64,000 bases of DNA from contig JAJNNX010000009.1 of NCBI GenBank assembly GCA_023159155.1, forward strand, positions 992,001 through 1,056,000, in the 5' to 3' direction. The DNA comes from Ustulina deusta (Eukaryota; Ascomycota; Sordariomycetes; Xylariales; Xylariaceae). Of the stretch, positions 54,322-64,000 are shown piece after piece. The stretch's first letter is position 1; each line of letters opens with the position of its first letter. The notes under the pieces are model-generated. The model saw nothing but the letters and a program-made list of their open reading frames with translations, was not told the origin of the DNA and made no database searches. A program made the translations under genes and the position numbers.

Positions 54322-55039
54322 TCAGACGTACACGCGCCGGTGCGAGTGATGCGAGCTATGCCTCGAGTGCGGGGCCTGGCTGGAGCGCTGGCTGTGGCGA
54401 TGGGCGTGGGTCTCGCGGACGTAGGTCTTGCGGTCGCGGGCGCCGATGCGGTCGCCGTGCAGGCAGGCGATGACGGCGGTGAAGAAGAAGAAGATGGCGT
54501 TGAGGATGCCGAAGGCGAAGGAGGCCTTGAGCATGGCGCACGACTTGTCGACGCGGACGCCGGCGACGCCGTTGACGGAGGCGCTGCCGAAGACGCCGAG
54601 GCTCACGTCCACCGAGGAGCCGCGCACGACGCGCGCGCAGTCGGCGTCGGCCAGGAACCGCTGCTGGTACACGGCCCCGACGAAGGCGCCGACGAACAGG
54701 ACGTCGACGACGGCGACGAAGACGGCGTTGGCCGAGGACCGGTGGTACGAGAAGAGCGTGAACACGGCCCAGGCCGCGGCTATCACCGACACGATGAAGA
54801 GCACGAGGATGTACGTCGGGGTCAGCGCGTTGAGCTTGTTGTAGCCGTCGACGAAGTACGCGAGGAGGCCGATGGTTGGGATCTGTGGCGGTTGGGCCGG
54901 GTTAGTTTGGCGATTGTGGAGAAGAATTGTGCGTGTGTGGTGATGGTGATGGTGATGGTGGGATTGGAAGGAAGGAAGGGCTCACCAGAGTGATGATCTG
55001 CAGGAATCGCCAGAGGGCGAAGAAAATGGCGAATAGCAT
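54322..55039 (-). CDS. MARVEL-domain integral membrane protein
   Basis: Two exons, 55039-54986 (18 codons) and 54882-54322, are separated by a 103-nt phase-0 intron (GTGAGC...CCGCCACAG). They give 204 aa. Four hydrophobic segments are visible: FAIFFALWRFLQIITLIPTI plus GLLAYFVDG, YILVLFIVSVIAAAWAVFTL, NAVFVAVVDVLFVGAFVGAV, and ASFAFGILNAIFFFFTAVIA. A cytosolic His/Ser/Arg-rich tail follows (HAHRHSQRSSQAPHSRHSSH). The Cys pair between helices 3 and 4 (ADCARVVRG, KSCAMLKAS) is typical of fungal MARVEL proteins. MARVEL proteins organise plasma-membrane and vesicle domains; no specific role can be assigned. The exon is very GC-rich (about 65%). Its complementary strand therefore holds a spurious long open frame (54301-54993). 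Confidence 0.85.
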
Positions 55040-56026
55040 CTTGTCTTCTGCGTGGTTGTTACGCGATGCGATCTGCTTGTCTGGGCGTCGAGGGTGCCGT
55101 CGGGAAAGGCGGGGTTTGCTTGTGCGATGTATGTACGATATCCCACGTGTAGCCGGAGACGGTGAGCGTGTTGGGATTGGCTGGGGTGGTGATGTAGGTG
55201 TGTGTGCGGCGTCACGGTGTGCCAAGAACCGTCACGGCCGTGAGACCCGTCTCACTCTGTGTCTGACTAGAGGATGCGCTGACTTGATCGGACCGTTATC
55301 TGCGGGCTGATGCTGTAGCTATTCTAGACAGGATTCGATATTGGACCAACAAGGTGAAATGGGCATGGAGACGTGGTGTAGAGAACAAGTTTTCGGATTC
55401 CCTCCCAGCAGCATTGTCGGTGAGGAGGGCCAGATATAATCATAAGAAATAATCCGAAGGCTGGGCACCCTGTGCTACTAAACAGGGCTGCAGCAGGGTG
55501 GCGGGATAGCCCTGGATAGACGTGGCTAGTGTAGAGTGAGAACAGGGGGTTCGCTGGCTTTTGTTGCCTGGCCTGAAGATGGCAGCACGCGGTGTGGGAG
55601 AGATCCCTGGGTGCAGGTACCTTAGGTTGGCTGGGTACGGGCGAAAGGTTGAATTATGGGGAGACAATCAACAATTCCACAGAGCCGCCATCTTGAATTG
55701 GGCTCTCTCCGAACGAGCGAATGCCATAATTCAGAGATCTATCTAGATAGGTACGGAGTGCACCAACAACGGTTCCCTGGAAACCAGCCGGGCTGGGAGC
55801 TTTCACAATTGGTGCGCTTGCCAGGATAGGAAGAGCTCAGCTGAATCCATGTAACGCGAGTGGCTGGGAGCTAAAGGGCACTTAGGTGGGTATGGTCTGT
55901 GCGCAACTTACCATTGTCCCGGGACTCCAGCATCTGCATCTGCATCTGCATGAGTGCAGTCATCTGGATCTCCAACCGCATTCGTATGTTACATTTCTCC
56001 TTAGCTACGAAATGTCCTGCACGTAC
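55040..56026. other. Intergenic, upstream of the MARVEL gene
   Basis: Balanced composition with no supported gene. A short CATCTG repeat (about 55930-55951) is visible. Confidence 0.45.
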
Positions 56027-56230
56027 ATGCAACGTGGGAGTACAATTTTGCTTATATTCATGCTATTCTGTGGTCTTTTGTCAGGGTTGTTTGCATCAAC
56101 CAGTGGTACTCGGGTGTTGCGCAGTAATGATAACTCTCCTATTACACTACAGGACTTGCCCTCTTACTTTGCGAGGAGATCTCACGAGCCAAAGAATATC
56201 AAAGCAGTACTTACGAAGAGTGGAAGTTAG
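56027..56230 (+). CDS. Candidate small secreted protein, 67 aa
   Basis: From the ATG at 56027 the frame encodes a strong signal-peptide-like start (MQRGSTILLIFMLFCGLLSG, LFASTSG) and a 40-residue mature part without cysteine (RVLRSNDNSPITLQDLPSYF), ending in TAG. An in-frame ATG at 55886 would bury the hydrophobic segment, so the internal start is preferred. No family is recognised. A chance frame cannot be excluded. Confidence 0.25.
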   Translation: MQRGSTILLIFMLFCGLLSGLFASTSGTRVLRSNDNSPITLQDLPSYFARRSHEPKNIKAVLTKSGS

Positions 56231-56474
56231 CAGAGCACTCCATACGGAGTGTTCAATATTGTAACAAAGCACGATATTGCATACAAACCATAACATTGTA
56301 ACATAACAGGAAAACATTGAGCTTGAAAGAAACGGTTATCATATATTATAACAAAAGAATTGCGCGTGCTTGTCATAAGGCTTGCATAACCTGCACGAAC
56401 AACTTAGCCTTGCTGCTAGAGTTGTTACCTGAAATTGACAGCATTTAGCACTGCCTGTATTAACCCACCACAAC

Positions 56475-56945
56475 ATGTCTTCCGGACAAACTACAAGCGA
56501 CTCACACATTGCTAACTTCTGGGATGTTTTCATTGAAGAGATTCCCAGGGTTCCAACAGTGGATGAGCTGATTTGCCGAGTTGTTGCCATCAACTATCCA
56601 GAAGGACTTGTGAGAGACAGACGTGGTATGTATATCTTCCCTCCGAGAGATGCCCAAAGCGTGACTGAGCAAATCTTGTCCACACTGGAGACTGCTATTG
56701 AGAGTGAAAGAGATTTCTGGATGAGGCAGCTGCGGCGGAAGGGTTTCTTTACACCTTACGCTTGGGGTGTAAGGCTAAGTGCCAATATTGCCATTACGGA
56801 AGCCAATGCTCAAATTCTCGAAGCGCTTGAAGGGGCTAGGAACATTTACCGTCTTGACAGGCTCTTTTGGGAGGCTTTCAGCAAGACCAAGAGTTTTTGT
56901 GACCAAACCGGACGTAATATCCAGTGGGCACCATTCCAACAATAG
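56475..56945 (+). CDS. Hypothetical protein, 156 aa
   Basis: A single-exon frame whose ATG sits in a good context (CACAACATGTCT), ending in TAG. The composition is protein-like and mostly helical: SDSHIANFWDVFIEEIPRVP, QILSTLETAIESERDFWMRQ, ANAQILEALEGARNIYRLDR. There is no signal peptide or membrane segment. I do not recognise a family. Codon use is less G/C-ending than in neighbouring conserved genes, so it may be lineage-specific. Length and amino-acid balance favour a real gene over a chance frame. Confidence 0.5.
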   Translation: MSSGQTTSDSHIANFWDVFIEEIPRVPTVDELICRVVAINYPEGLVRDRRGMYIFPPRDAQSVTEQILSTLETAIESERDFWMRQLRRKGFFTPYAWGVRLSANIAITEANAQILEALEGARNIYRLDRLFWEAFSKTKSFCDQTGRNIQWAPFQQ

Positions 56946-57624
56946 AGCTACCTACTATGTTTTCTAGGAAATGTTAAGAATAAGTAAAGGTAATTACTGA
57001 GGAAATATCCAATAGTTATTAAATTAATCGTTAAAGTCGGAAATTTTCCATAGAGTAATTAAGTGGTTGATGGAAAGAATCTCCTGGTCTTTTCTGCCAC
57101 CATGTCAAAAAAAGAACAGCACAAACATATTTATCAAATTGTGTTTCCCCCCCAAAATTGTAACAATAACACCTGTAATCGAAATATCTATAAGTTATTA
57201 TAATCTTTGTCTAAGTGATCCTAAGCTGTCTTGAATTTGTTTCATCCAGGGGGGTGAGAGCTTTAAAGCTCCCGTGATATTTACAGCTTTCACTCAATAA
57301 CAGAAGTATAGAAGCATCATTTTTCAGACATAATCTGCATGCAGGTAGGAATAGCAGACAATAAACAGGAGGCAGCAAACATACAAAGTACCGAAGTACC
57401 GAAGTAACGAAGTCACTTATTCACTCCCACATTTCCCTAGCAACCTCGCCTGGCACCATATTGAACAGGAAATTCACATATTCTTTGGGGTTTCTTCTGC
57501 AAAAAGCCTTGTTGCTTCTCTCCATCTCCCCCACCTTCTCGCCTTCGACCTTCTCTCCCCTCCCCCGCCCCCAAGTTCGACATCTTTCTGTGATATCGAC
57601 ACTCGACAGCTAGACAGTTGCACA
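56946..57624. other. Intergenic
   Basis: A/T-leaning, ending in a C/T-rich stretch (57505-57585) before the MYND gene, typical of fungal promoters. Short AAGTACCG repeats lie at 57385-57415. Confidence 0.45.
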
Positions 57625-59136
57625 ATGGCAACTAAACCCGACCAACCCGGCATCCCATGCAGCAATGCGAACGAGGGACGCGCCGCTCACAATTTTGATC
57701 CTGCTGATGGCGTACACGATGAAGATGCCCTCAAAAGCTGCACAGTCTGTGATTCGGATGCGAAGATGCGATGTTCTACTTGTGGAACCGTAAGTGAATC
57801 CGTCTTCCGCTCTCTCTCTGCTCACTCACCTCAGCCTTGATGGCAGTGGTATTGTAACCGAGAATGCTCGATGAAAGATTGGCCTCTCCACAAAGCTCTC
57901 TGCAAGGCTGTCAAGGATGAGTTCAATGTCGACAAGGCCCCGACCGAGCACGTGCGAGCCATCCTCTTCCCTGCCGACTCTGATAAACCAACTTGGATTT
58001 GGATCAGCCTCAAGACTATGCACATCTCCGTTGTGAGAGCTCTCGGCATCACTATGAAGAAACCGCTCAAGAAACGCAGAAACGCGCTTGCTGTGAATGA
58101 CATCAACAAGAGTCTCACGCATCGCAAGATTGGTCACGGCATCCGACAATTCACTGCTCCAAAGGCGCGCCCTCAGAAAGGCCCCAACGTGAATGTGTCC
58201 ATCCTTGCGCTTGGTGATCCGGGAAGTGTCAGACCTTACTTTGGCTCTGCCGTCTTCATTTGCTTCCGCACCTACGAGGCTAATGGCATCACAAAGGTGT
58301 GCTATGAGGATGCCGCTCCCCGCGATCTACGCATGATCATTGAGTGGTACTACACCCGTCCCGATAACCCTTGCATTTCCCAGCTCCACCGTCTACCCAT
58401 CAAGTCTTACGGTCGCCCGGGAGAAGAGGGCGCGCTCTGGCCAGCCGTACGAATTATTTGTGATGGCGACATTGTCCGCTTCTGCACGTTCTCTAACAAG
58501 GACTTTGAAATCATTCAGAACGTCCAGGTAGTATCTAAGGACGTCTCTGGAATTCGTTCCCAGTGCGAATTTGCCGCCCTCGCCGGGCTGCCCTGGGTTG
58601 TCCAGCCCTGCCGCAGCACCATCGATCCCATCAACGACCGAGACAACTACCTGCTCCTCCGCAATTGGGCAGGGCGCATCTATGCCCAGAACAAGACTGA
58701 ATCCTTCCAACATTGGAACCTCAATTCCACTGACAGCTGGACGCTTCCGGAATACCTCTCCTCGACGCAATGCGGCTCTCTTCTCGTCCTCCACAAGGAT
58801 GGCGGCAGGATCGACAAGCTTCACGTTGCCTGTTTCATTCAATATGTTGAGATAGCCTTTGAACAAGCCGTCCCCCTCCTCATCCGAGCCGGCGAGCCGA
58901 TGCACGACATCCGTGTCATCACAAGCAGAGTCGAGCTAGCGCCGTTCATCACCAAGGAAGGATTTGAGGCTTTCTGGCTGGATTTCATCAAAGCAAAGGT
59001 TGGGAGACTCGCCCCGGCTTACCCGTCGCCTTATAACGACATCTATGGCGGTGAGACTGATCCTGTGCCGATGGCTGAGGAGGAGGTGAAGCAGGCACGC
59101 GAGAAGGTGGAGAAGCTGCTTTTGGAGGGAGCTTAA
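57625..59136 (+). CDS. MYND zinc-finger protein
   Basis: Two exons (57625-57789 and 57847-59136) with a 57-nt phase-0 intron (GTAAGT...GGCAG) give 484 aa. The intron falls inside the MYND finger. Splicing joins CTVCDSDAKMRCSTCGT to WYCNRECSMKDWPLHKALC and completes all ligands: Cys39, 42, 50, 53, 58, 62, His70 and Cys74. The rest (residues about 75-484) has no recognised domain. It includes WESG-free conserved-looking blocks such as FVTRPYFGSAVFI-like SVRPYFGSAVFICFRTYE and AFWLDFIKAKVGRLAPAYPS. There is no SET domain, so a methyltransferase role is not indicated. MYND fingers bind proline-rich peptides, which points to a protein-interaction role. Confidence 0.85.
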
Positions 59137-59140
59137 GTAC

Positions 59141-59273
59141 GCCGGATTCCGCGTTTATGATGTCTAGGTAGGAGATAGCATCACAAGAACAGTCTCGATT
59201 TGGAGGGAGGTCAACCACGCTGGATCCCGCGTTTATGATGTCTAGGAGGAGATAGTGTCACACGCACAGTCTC
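59141..59273 (+). repeat. Imperfect direct duplication after the MYND gene
   Basis: The block GGATTCCGCGTTTATGATGT...AGTCTC (59144-59196) recurs at 59221-59273 with small changes (GGATCCCGCG). This is a roughly 77-bp tandem duplication in the presumed 3' UTR. Confidence 0.75.
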
Positions 59274-60081
59274 AGTGCCTATAGATATCAATCATACGTC
59301 GTCATGATAATGTATTCCTTTAAATTGATATCGCATTGAAAGTGATTCTAGTATGTACAAAGAAGTTCGAAGGAGAAAACCGCACAGTCGATATATTACG
59401 AACCTATATGATCTCGATGCATCCGACTCTGTTATGCTACAGCGCCTGATCTAGTACTCAATAGAGAAATTTTCTATGTTAACATCGACATTCTTTGGCG
59501 TAATTCGGCAACTTAGCCGTCAAGGGGTACAGTTACCATGGCACATGCAGTTTAATCTCAGCAGCTTCACTTCCCAAAGAAAAAGCGCCTACAGAGCGCG
59601 CCTGAATACCACCATTGCATTCATTCGTATAGACCTACGTTGGGGGCACCCTAGCCGGAGATATATTCACCAGTTAGAGATGTGAAACCCAAATTATGCG
59701 AAACTGAACATATATCTTCAATGTACAGGACTCCTACATAGGATGGAAGGTGAGGCCAAGCAAGCGGCGGCGATGCGAATGATGCTGACACAACATCGCT
59801 AATCAAAGCATGCAATTCCCGCTTATGGCATCTAGGGCTTTGGGAGAGGGAGCGCGCAGCTTGGGCCGATGTGGCACACATGCATAGTCATGTTTGCCAG
59901 CCACTATTGGGAAGGAACATCTCTCTGGATAGTACTGGCAAGAAATATAACAGTCATGTATGTGCTATGACTTTACTAACCAGGGAGAGGATCCTAAACC
60001 CGATGTCTGAACGACAAATTCGAAGTGCGATAAGATGGTGCAAGAAACAGTCACGTTAGCTTCGCTTTTTGTTCCAAACAG
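59274..60081. other. Intergenic, no supported gene
   Basis: Small open frames (59476-59685, 59871-60059) show no motif. Any 5' exon of the thioesterase remnant would be expected here but was not recognisable. Confidence 0.4.
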
Positions 60082-60293
60082 GATCGGGCCATAACGGCCA
60101 TCCCAGCGTCTTGTACGGTGGCATCGTCACCACAATTCTGGATGAAGTCACCGGTCTCTTTTCCACTAGTAAATTCCTGTCGGAAGCCTATCCTACAGAC
60201 GTCTTATATGGCCGCTTACTCGAACACGACATTTTTGAGTCCAGTAATCACCCCGGCGACAATCTGGTCATGATCGAGGACAACCAAAGTTGA
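60082..60293 (+). pseudogene. Hotdog (4HBT) thioesterase fragment
   Basis: After an acceptor-like TTCCAAACAG the frame reads GSGHNGHPSVLYGGIVTTIL, DEVTGLFS. This is the GHPGxxHGGxxxxxxDE signature of the hotdog thioesterase superfamily, including the catalytic Asp/Glu region. The following residues lose the expected AYLNVxYKRP block and stop after about 45 codons. No matching 5' exon is evident. It is most likely a truncated relic; a short unusual gene with further introns is the alternative. Confidence 0.55.
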
Positions 60294-63200
60294 AGGGCGA
60301 AAGTCCTTTGCTGAAGGAGCCATTGAGGACAAGAGTAGAGTAATTCTCTCTCACGCAGAAGCATTATATCCTAGATTAAATGGTTCTAGATAGGAGATTA
60401 TATCGTTGTCATAGCACCCCTTTAGCGTTCAAAAACTGACTGTATTTTAAACGTACACAAATAATTATGTATTAAGCTACAGAATATGAAGCCCCCCCCC
60501 CCCCCCCCGGCAAAAAAAACGAGTTTCTCCTCAGATATCTACGAAAAGATATCGCTAGCAGGCTTGCAGTATAGGCTTTATCTTTCTCAGGCAACACCTA
60601 CCCTCAGCTGAGTCTAAGGGAGCTAGCTACCTTGACTTACAGCAGCCAAGACAGACTAGCTTTTTGTGCCGGTGAAATTCCACTGCGGTGACCGGTGCTG
60701 TTTCCTGGCCTTGGCGAGGGAGGCGGCAGGTCACAAGATATGTCGCCGCTCGGTGAACTGCACGGACGTCGCTAGCCGCTAAAGCAGATATTTGGCCAAC
60801 TGGTTGGTATTATGTAGCTGGACGTTGCGGCAGAGCTGATCAGGCCCCGACATGGATGAAACAGAAAAGATTGTATTATACGGTGGTGGTTTAACTACCT
60901 ATAACGAATGTCATGCCAGACTAAAGCACCCTCCCGGTTTCGGCTAGGTTTTTCTTGAATCGGTGCGTGAAGCCTGACCCGTTCGTTATTCTTGTACTCT
61001 TTTAACAGGCTTTGAATCCGGCAGGAAATGGTGACCTCTCACAGAATTTGAGGAATTTGAAGTCTTGGTTAAACGGGAGGTCATGTTGACGTTGCACAGC
61101 CTCTAAATCAAACTACGCCAGGACATTTGCGATAGACAATCGAATCAGAGCTAAAACCATGGTCCCTCCAGGGCAGTCTCTCGGACCGTTAGCCATCGTT
61201 CTGGTTGAAAAGCGAGGGAATCAGCGAAGTGGCAGATGTGGCGGAGCGCCGGGGTTTGTGTGAAAACATAAAACCGATACCCCCATGGGTTCCGAGGGGA
61301 AGGGAAGTGGCCTACTCATTGAGAAATATGATATCCATGCACGGGAGCTCCAGGCTTACGCGGGGCAATCCGGCAACCGTATATTTGTAGAGTGGGAGAC
61401 TTTTACGTGCATAAGCTTATAAGTACTTCATGCTCCCCGTAGTTTCCACGTTAATTGTATTATAGTTAGCAACGGCACTTTGCACAACTTAGACCAGTGC
61501 TGCGTAAGCATCTGGTTCCCCAGGAAGGAAAAACACGATGGAGTAGAATTAGGTTGCCGAAGGCTTCTATATTATAAAAATAATAGGTTTGCTTTTATCT
61601 TCAAGTACAGACGGGCCTATTAGACGGGATAAGTTGTTTAGAGGAATCTAAATTCTCTATTTTTCCTTAACGCTTAGTACGCGTTTTGAAATCTTCGGAA
61701 CTCGTTCTTACAAGTTTTGGTAATATGAACTAGATGCATAGTAGGATAGTAGAGCATAATAAAAGGGTAAAGATGCGAAATTTCCTTGTTACATAGCGCA
61801 TAATTAGAACAATCCAGACTTAGAGTGGAGCGAAGGACTATTGAGTCGTTCCCTATGTCGTATTAGAAAACACTAGTCTAATTAACATTCCTATCAACTT
61901 GCTGTGAGGGAGACTGCTCAAAACAAAACTGAGCGCTAGCAGAGCTTCTACCAGGGCCATGGTTCCAAAGTGTTTGGATTCTCCAGGAAGCGGGCGAAGC
62001 AAAAACGGCTCGAGGTATTGGTGAATTGCGCTCTTGTCCGGCACCAAAATTTGCCTTAATACCCGTGTTAATGTAGTTTAGGAGTTGACCAAGACAACCA
62101 GCCTGTCCTTGACATCATACCACAACCTGGAAAAAACACACTTAGTGGACTTCCAATCTTTACTTTCACGCACATCTTAATAGATTTGCCGAAAATTAGG
62201 CTTCGCTTCCGTGGCAATAGATAAGGTTTACATCGTACTTGACATTTCAGATGATGCCTGCACCTTGGAGAAATTGTATACCCTGGCTAAAAGAAAAGCG
62301 ACACCCTGTCTTCTGAGATGCCGGTCTTGTCCTGGGTTTCGGGGGAAATTGTAATTTAAGCCATTCGAAGCTCACATCACCAGAGCTCCACCCTTCCTAT
62401 CATTCAGTTGGCCTAACAAACGTTTGCCTGGACGCGCGAGCTAAAGGAGAGCAGGGGTAATGGAAGTCGGCCCTCGGAACTGCAATTCTACTCGTTCGTA
62501 GGATAAACGAAGGGCAACTTAAAACAGGATATCTGCTTATTACCACTTGCAGAAAATAATGACCGGGTTAACGAGATGACCATTGTCCTGACTCATGGAG
62601 CCGTTCACCCTGCCATCATTTTGGGAGATGAAGTCAATGTGTTGCAACAGAAGGAGCAGATGTCGAACGCCGCGGAGTAGCCAGCCGCCCTCGAAACGTT
62701 TTTTCGGCGAGAATGAGGACGTGGCAGGAACGATAAGTCGGCTGATAGAACCTCGAGCGTCAAAACGGAAATTTTGCGGGAGTGAGAGTACCATCGCGAG
62801 CATCGAGCTAGTCACCGCATGCATGCAATGTCAAACAACTTAATTTAACATATCGCCAATGCGAAGGATGACCTTCAAGAAATTTTAATGCTCAAAAATT
62901 GATTGAAATGGGAGGAGGGGAAAATCTAAAGGCCATGGTCTTCTCGACGAGGCAATATCCATATCTTCGGACTGTGACCAACAAGACTCTCTATAATTCC
63001 ATCAACGATATCAGTGAGCGATGAGGCGGAGTAATGCCAATAGAACGGCAGACTACTCCAGGTCAACTTTTGGCTCGAGATGGTCGGGAACCCTTTCTCC
63101 AGGGGCTAGAAGCCAAGCGCCTCAAGCATGAAGGTTGAATCCGTCGACAGCCAGAACCACGCTTTTGACGTGTGGGATATTTGACGCGGCGGAGCGGAAT

Positions 63201-64000
63201 GGGGAAGGGCGCCTAGTACGCTTACACGGACCGGGTATGTATGGCGACCAGGGAATTGCCCATGCAGATGCGGGCTGACGCCAGTCCCTCTCATGTTCTA
63301 TGCCAACGATGTCGGCGCAAGACCACTCAGGTTTTCTTAACCTCCCCTCTCCCCAAACCCCGGGTACGGTGAGAACTTACTTCTGTTTATATTTTCAAAA
63401 CAACCTGTTGCGATGCAAGGCAAAAACATGTATCGTTTGCCAGTGCATGTCAGGTTATCCTAATCTGCTTGGACACTTGGAGTCATCTTGAGAGGAATAT
63501 GCAAGCCACAGATAAAATGAACCGAAAGCATAAAGCAACTTTATCGAACTTCTCACCCCCATCTGCAGACTGGAGAGTAGATAGTGTATGCGTAAGTTGT
63601 GTGTGTGTGTGCCCCCCCAGGCGCGCCCCAGGATGTCGCGAGTCGCTCCAAGGAAGCCTGGTCCGAGATCTGAGGTGGATACCCAACTCCTGCATGAATC
63701 CCTCCTGGAGACCACCATGTTCACCACGACCCTGCTCGTCCGGTAACACTGCTTGCATGAGATAATCTCGGAACCATGTGCCGGTGCCGGGTTTTTGATA
63801 TCATACCGAAGACGGCGTGGGGTAGACGACGGGGCATTGGACTGAGGCATGCCGTGATGTTTGTAGTTCGGTGGCCTGATCAAAGCAAACGATAAGTGTG
63901 TGTCCGCCGACGACCCCCAAGTACCGGCAACCCTGCCTTTCGGTTTCAACTAACCTAGATCTTGGGGATAGCCGCTTCGTTTCTAGTGTAGTGTAGAGGC
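60294..64000. other. Intergenic, no supported gene
   Basis: 3.7 kb of balanced-composition DNA. Frames at 62540-62824 (-), 63455-63949 (-) and others lack recognisable motifs or start context. A (GT)-rich patch lies at 63597-63610. Confidence 0.45.
60492..60508 (+). repeat. Poly-C tract (17 C)
   Basis: An uninterrupted run of 17 cytosines followed by GGCAAAAAAAAC. Length may vary between reads. Confidence 0.9.

Noticed and set aside
54301..54993. 230-codon plus-strand frame, Ala/Asp/Gly/Val-rich
   Set aside because: Antisense shadow of the very GC-rich MARVEL exon; composition is typical of an antisense frame.
63455..63949. 164-codon minus-strand frame at the window end
   Set aside because: Irregular composition, a shifted companion frame of similar length, and no domain; not supported.

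Overview
The window looks like a filamentous ascomycete (Pezizomycotina) nuclear genome. Genes are interrupted by short GT-AG introns of 53-103 nt with CTAAC-like branch sites. The gene-bearing flanks have balanced base composition. A sharply bounded, about 35.7 kb, extremely AT-rich block (2172-37829) is full of stop codons and is poor in CpA/TpG, the typical footprint of repeat-induced point mutation (RIP). I cannot name the species.

Region 1 (1-2171) has a window-edge two-exon gene for a single-pass membrane protein (minus strand) and the 5' exon of a decayed gene. The decayed exon resembles the fungal N-terminal domain of STAND/NLR proteins (PigL_N type). Region 2 (2172-37829) is a Russian-doll stack of transposons. 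A Fot1/pogo-like DNA element with about 65-bp terminal inverted repeats sits at a TA duplicated on both sides. Inside it lies a miniature LTR family with three 270-bp LTRs (outer TSD TAATA). Inside that is an element with about 165-bp terminal repeats (TSD AATCT). Inside that are a 12.8 kb LTR element, a 7.3 kb LTR element (TSD TTTAA), a nearly unmutated solo LTR (TSD ATAAT) and a 2.1 kb LTR element (TSD ATTTT). A perfect (TAA)86 microsatellite also lies here. Region 3 starts at 37832, where the broken host gene resumes in the same reading frame, 3 nt before a perfect GTAAGT donor. So the whole block appears to be an insertion that split one gene.

Region 4 (40.5-60.3 kb) carries ordinary genes. 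They are a secreted Sde182/DUF1593 nucleoside-hydrolase-like protein (+), an HNH_2 nuclease gene with an apparent frameshift (-), GPI transamidase subunit PIG-S/Gpi17 (-), and a FAT1-type very-long-chain acyl-CoA synthetase with a 7-nt first coding exon (+). They continue with diphthamide synthase subunit DPH2 (+), a four-TM MARVEL-domain protein (-), an orphan 156-aa protein (+), a MYND zinc-finger protein (+) and a hotdog thioesterase remnant (+). The last 3.7 kb shows no gene I can support.

The genes do not form a pathway cluster. PIG-S and FAT1 are divergent neighbours sharing a 1.3 kb upstream region; DPH2 and the MARVEL gene converge. No rRNA, tRNA or CRISPR was found. The main discovery is the gene split by a resolvable four-level transposon nest, with RIP-type damage visible in the adjacent exon.
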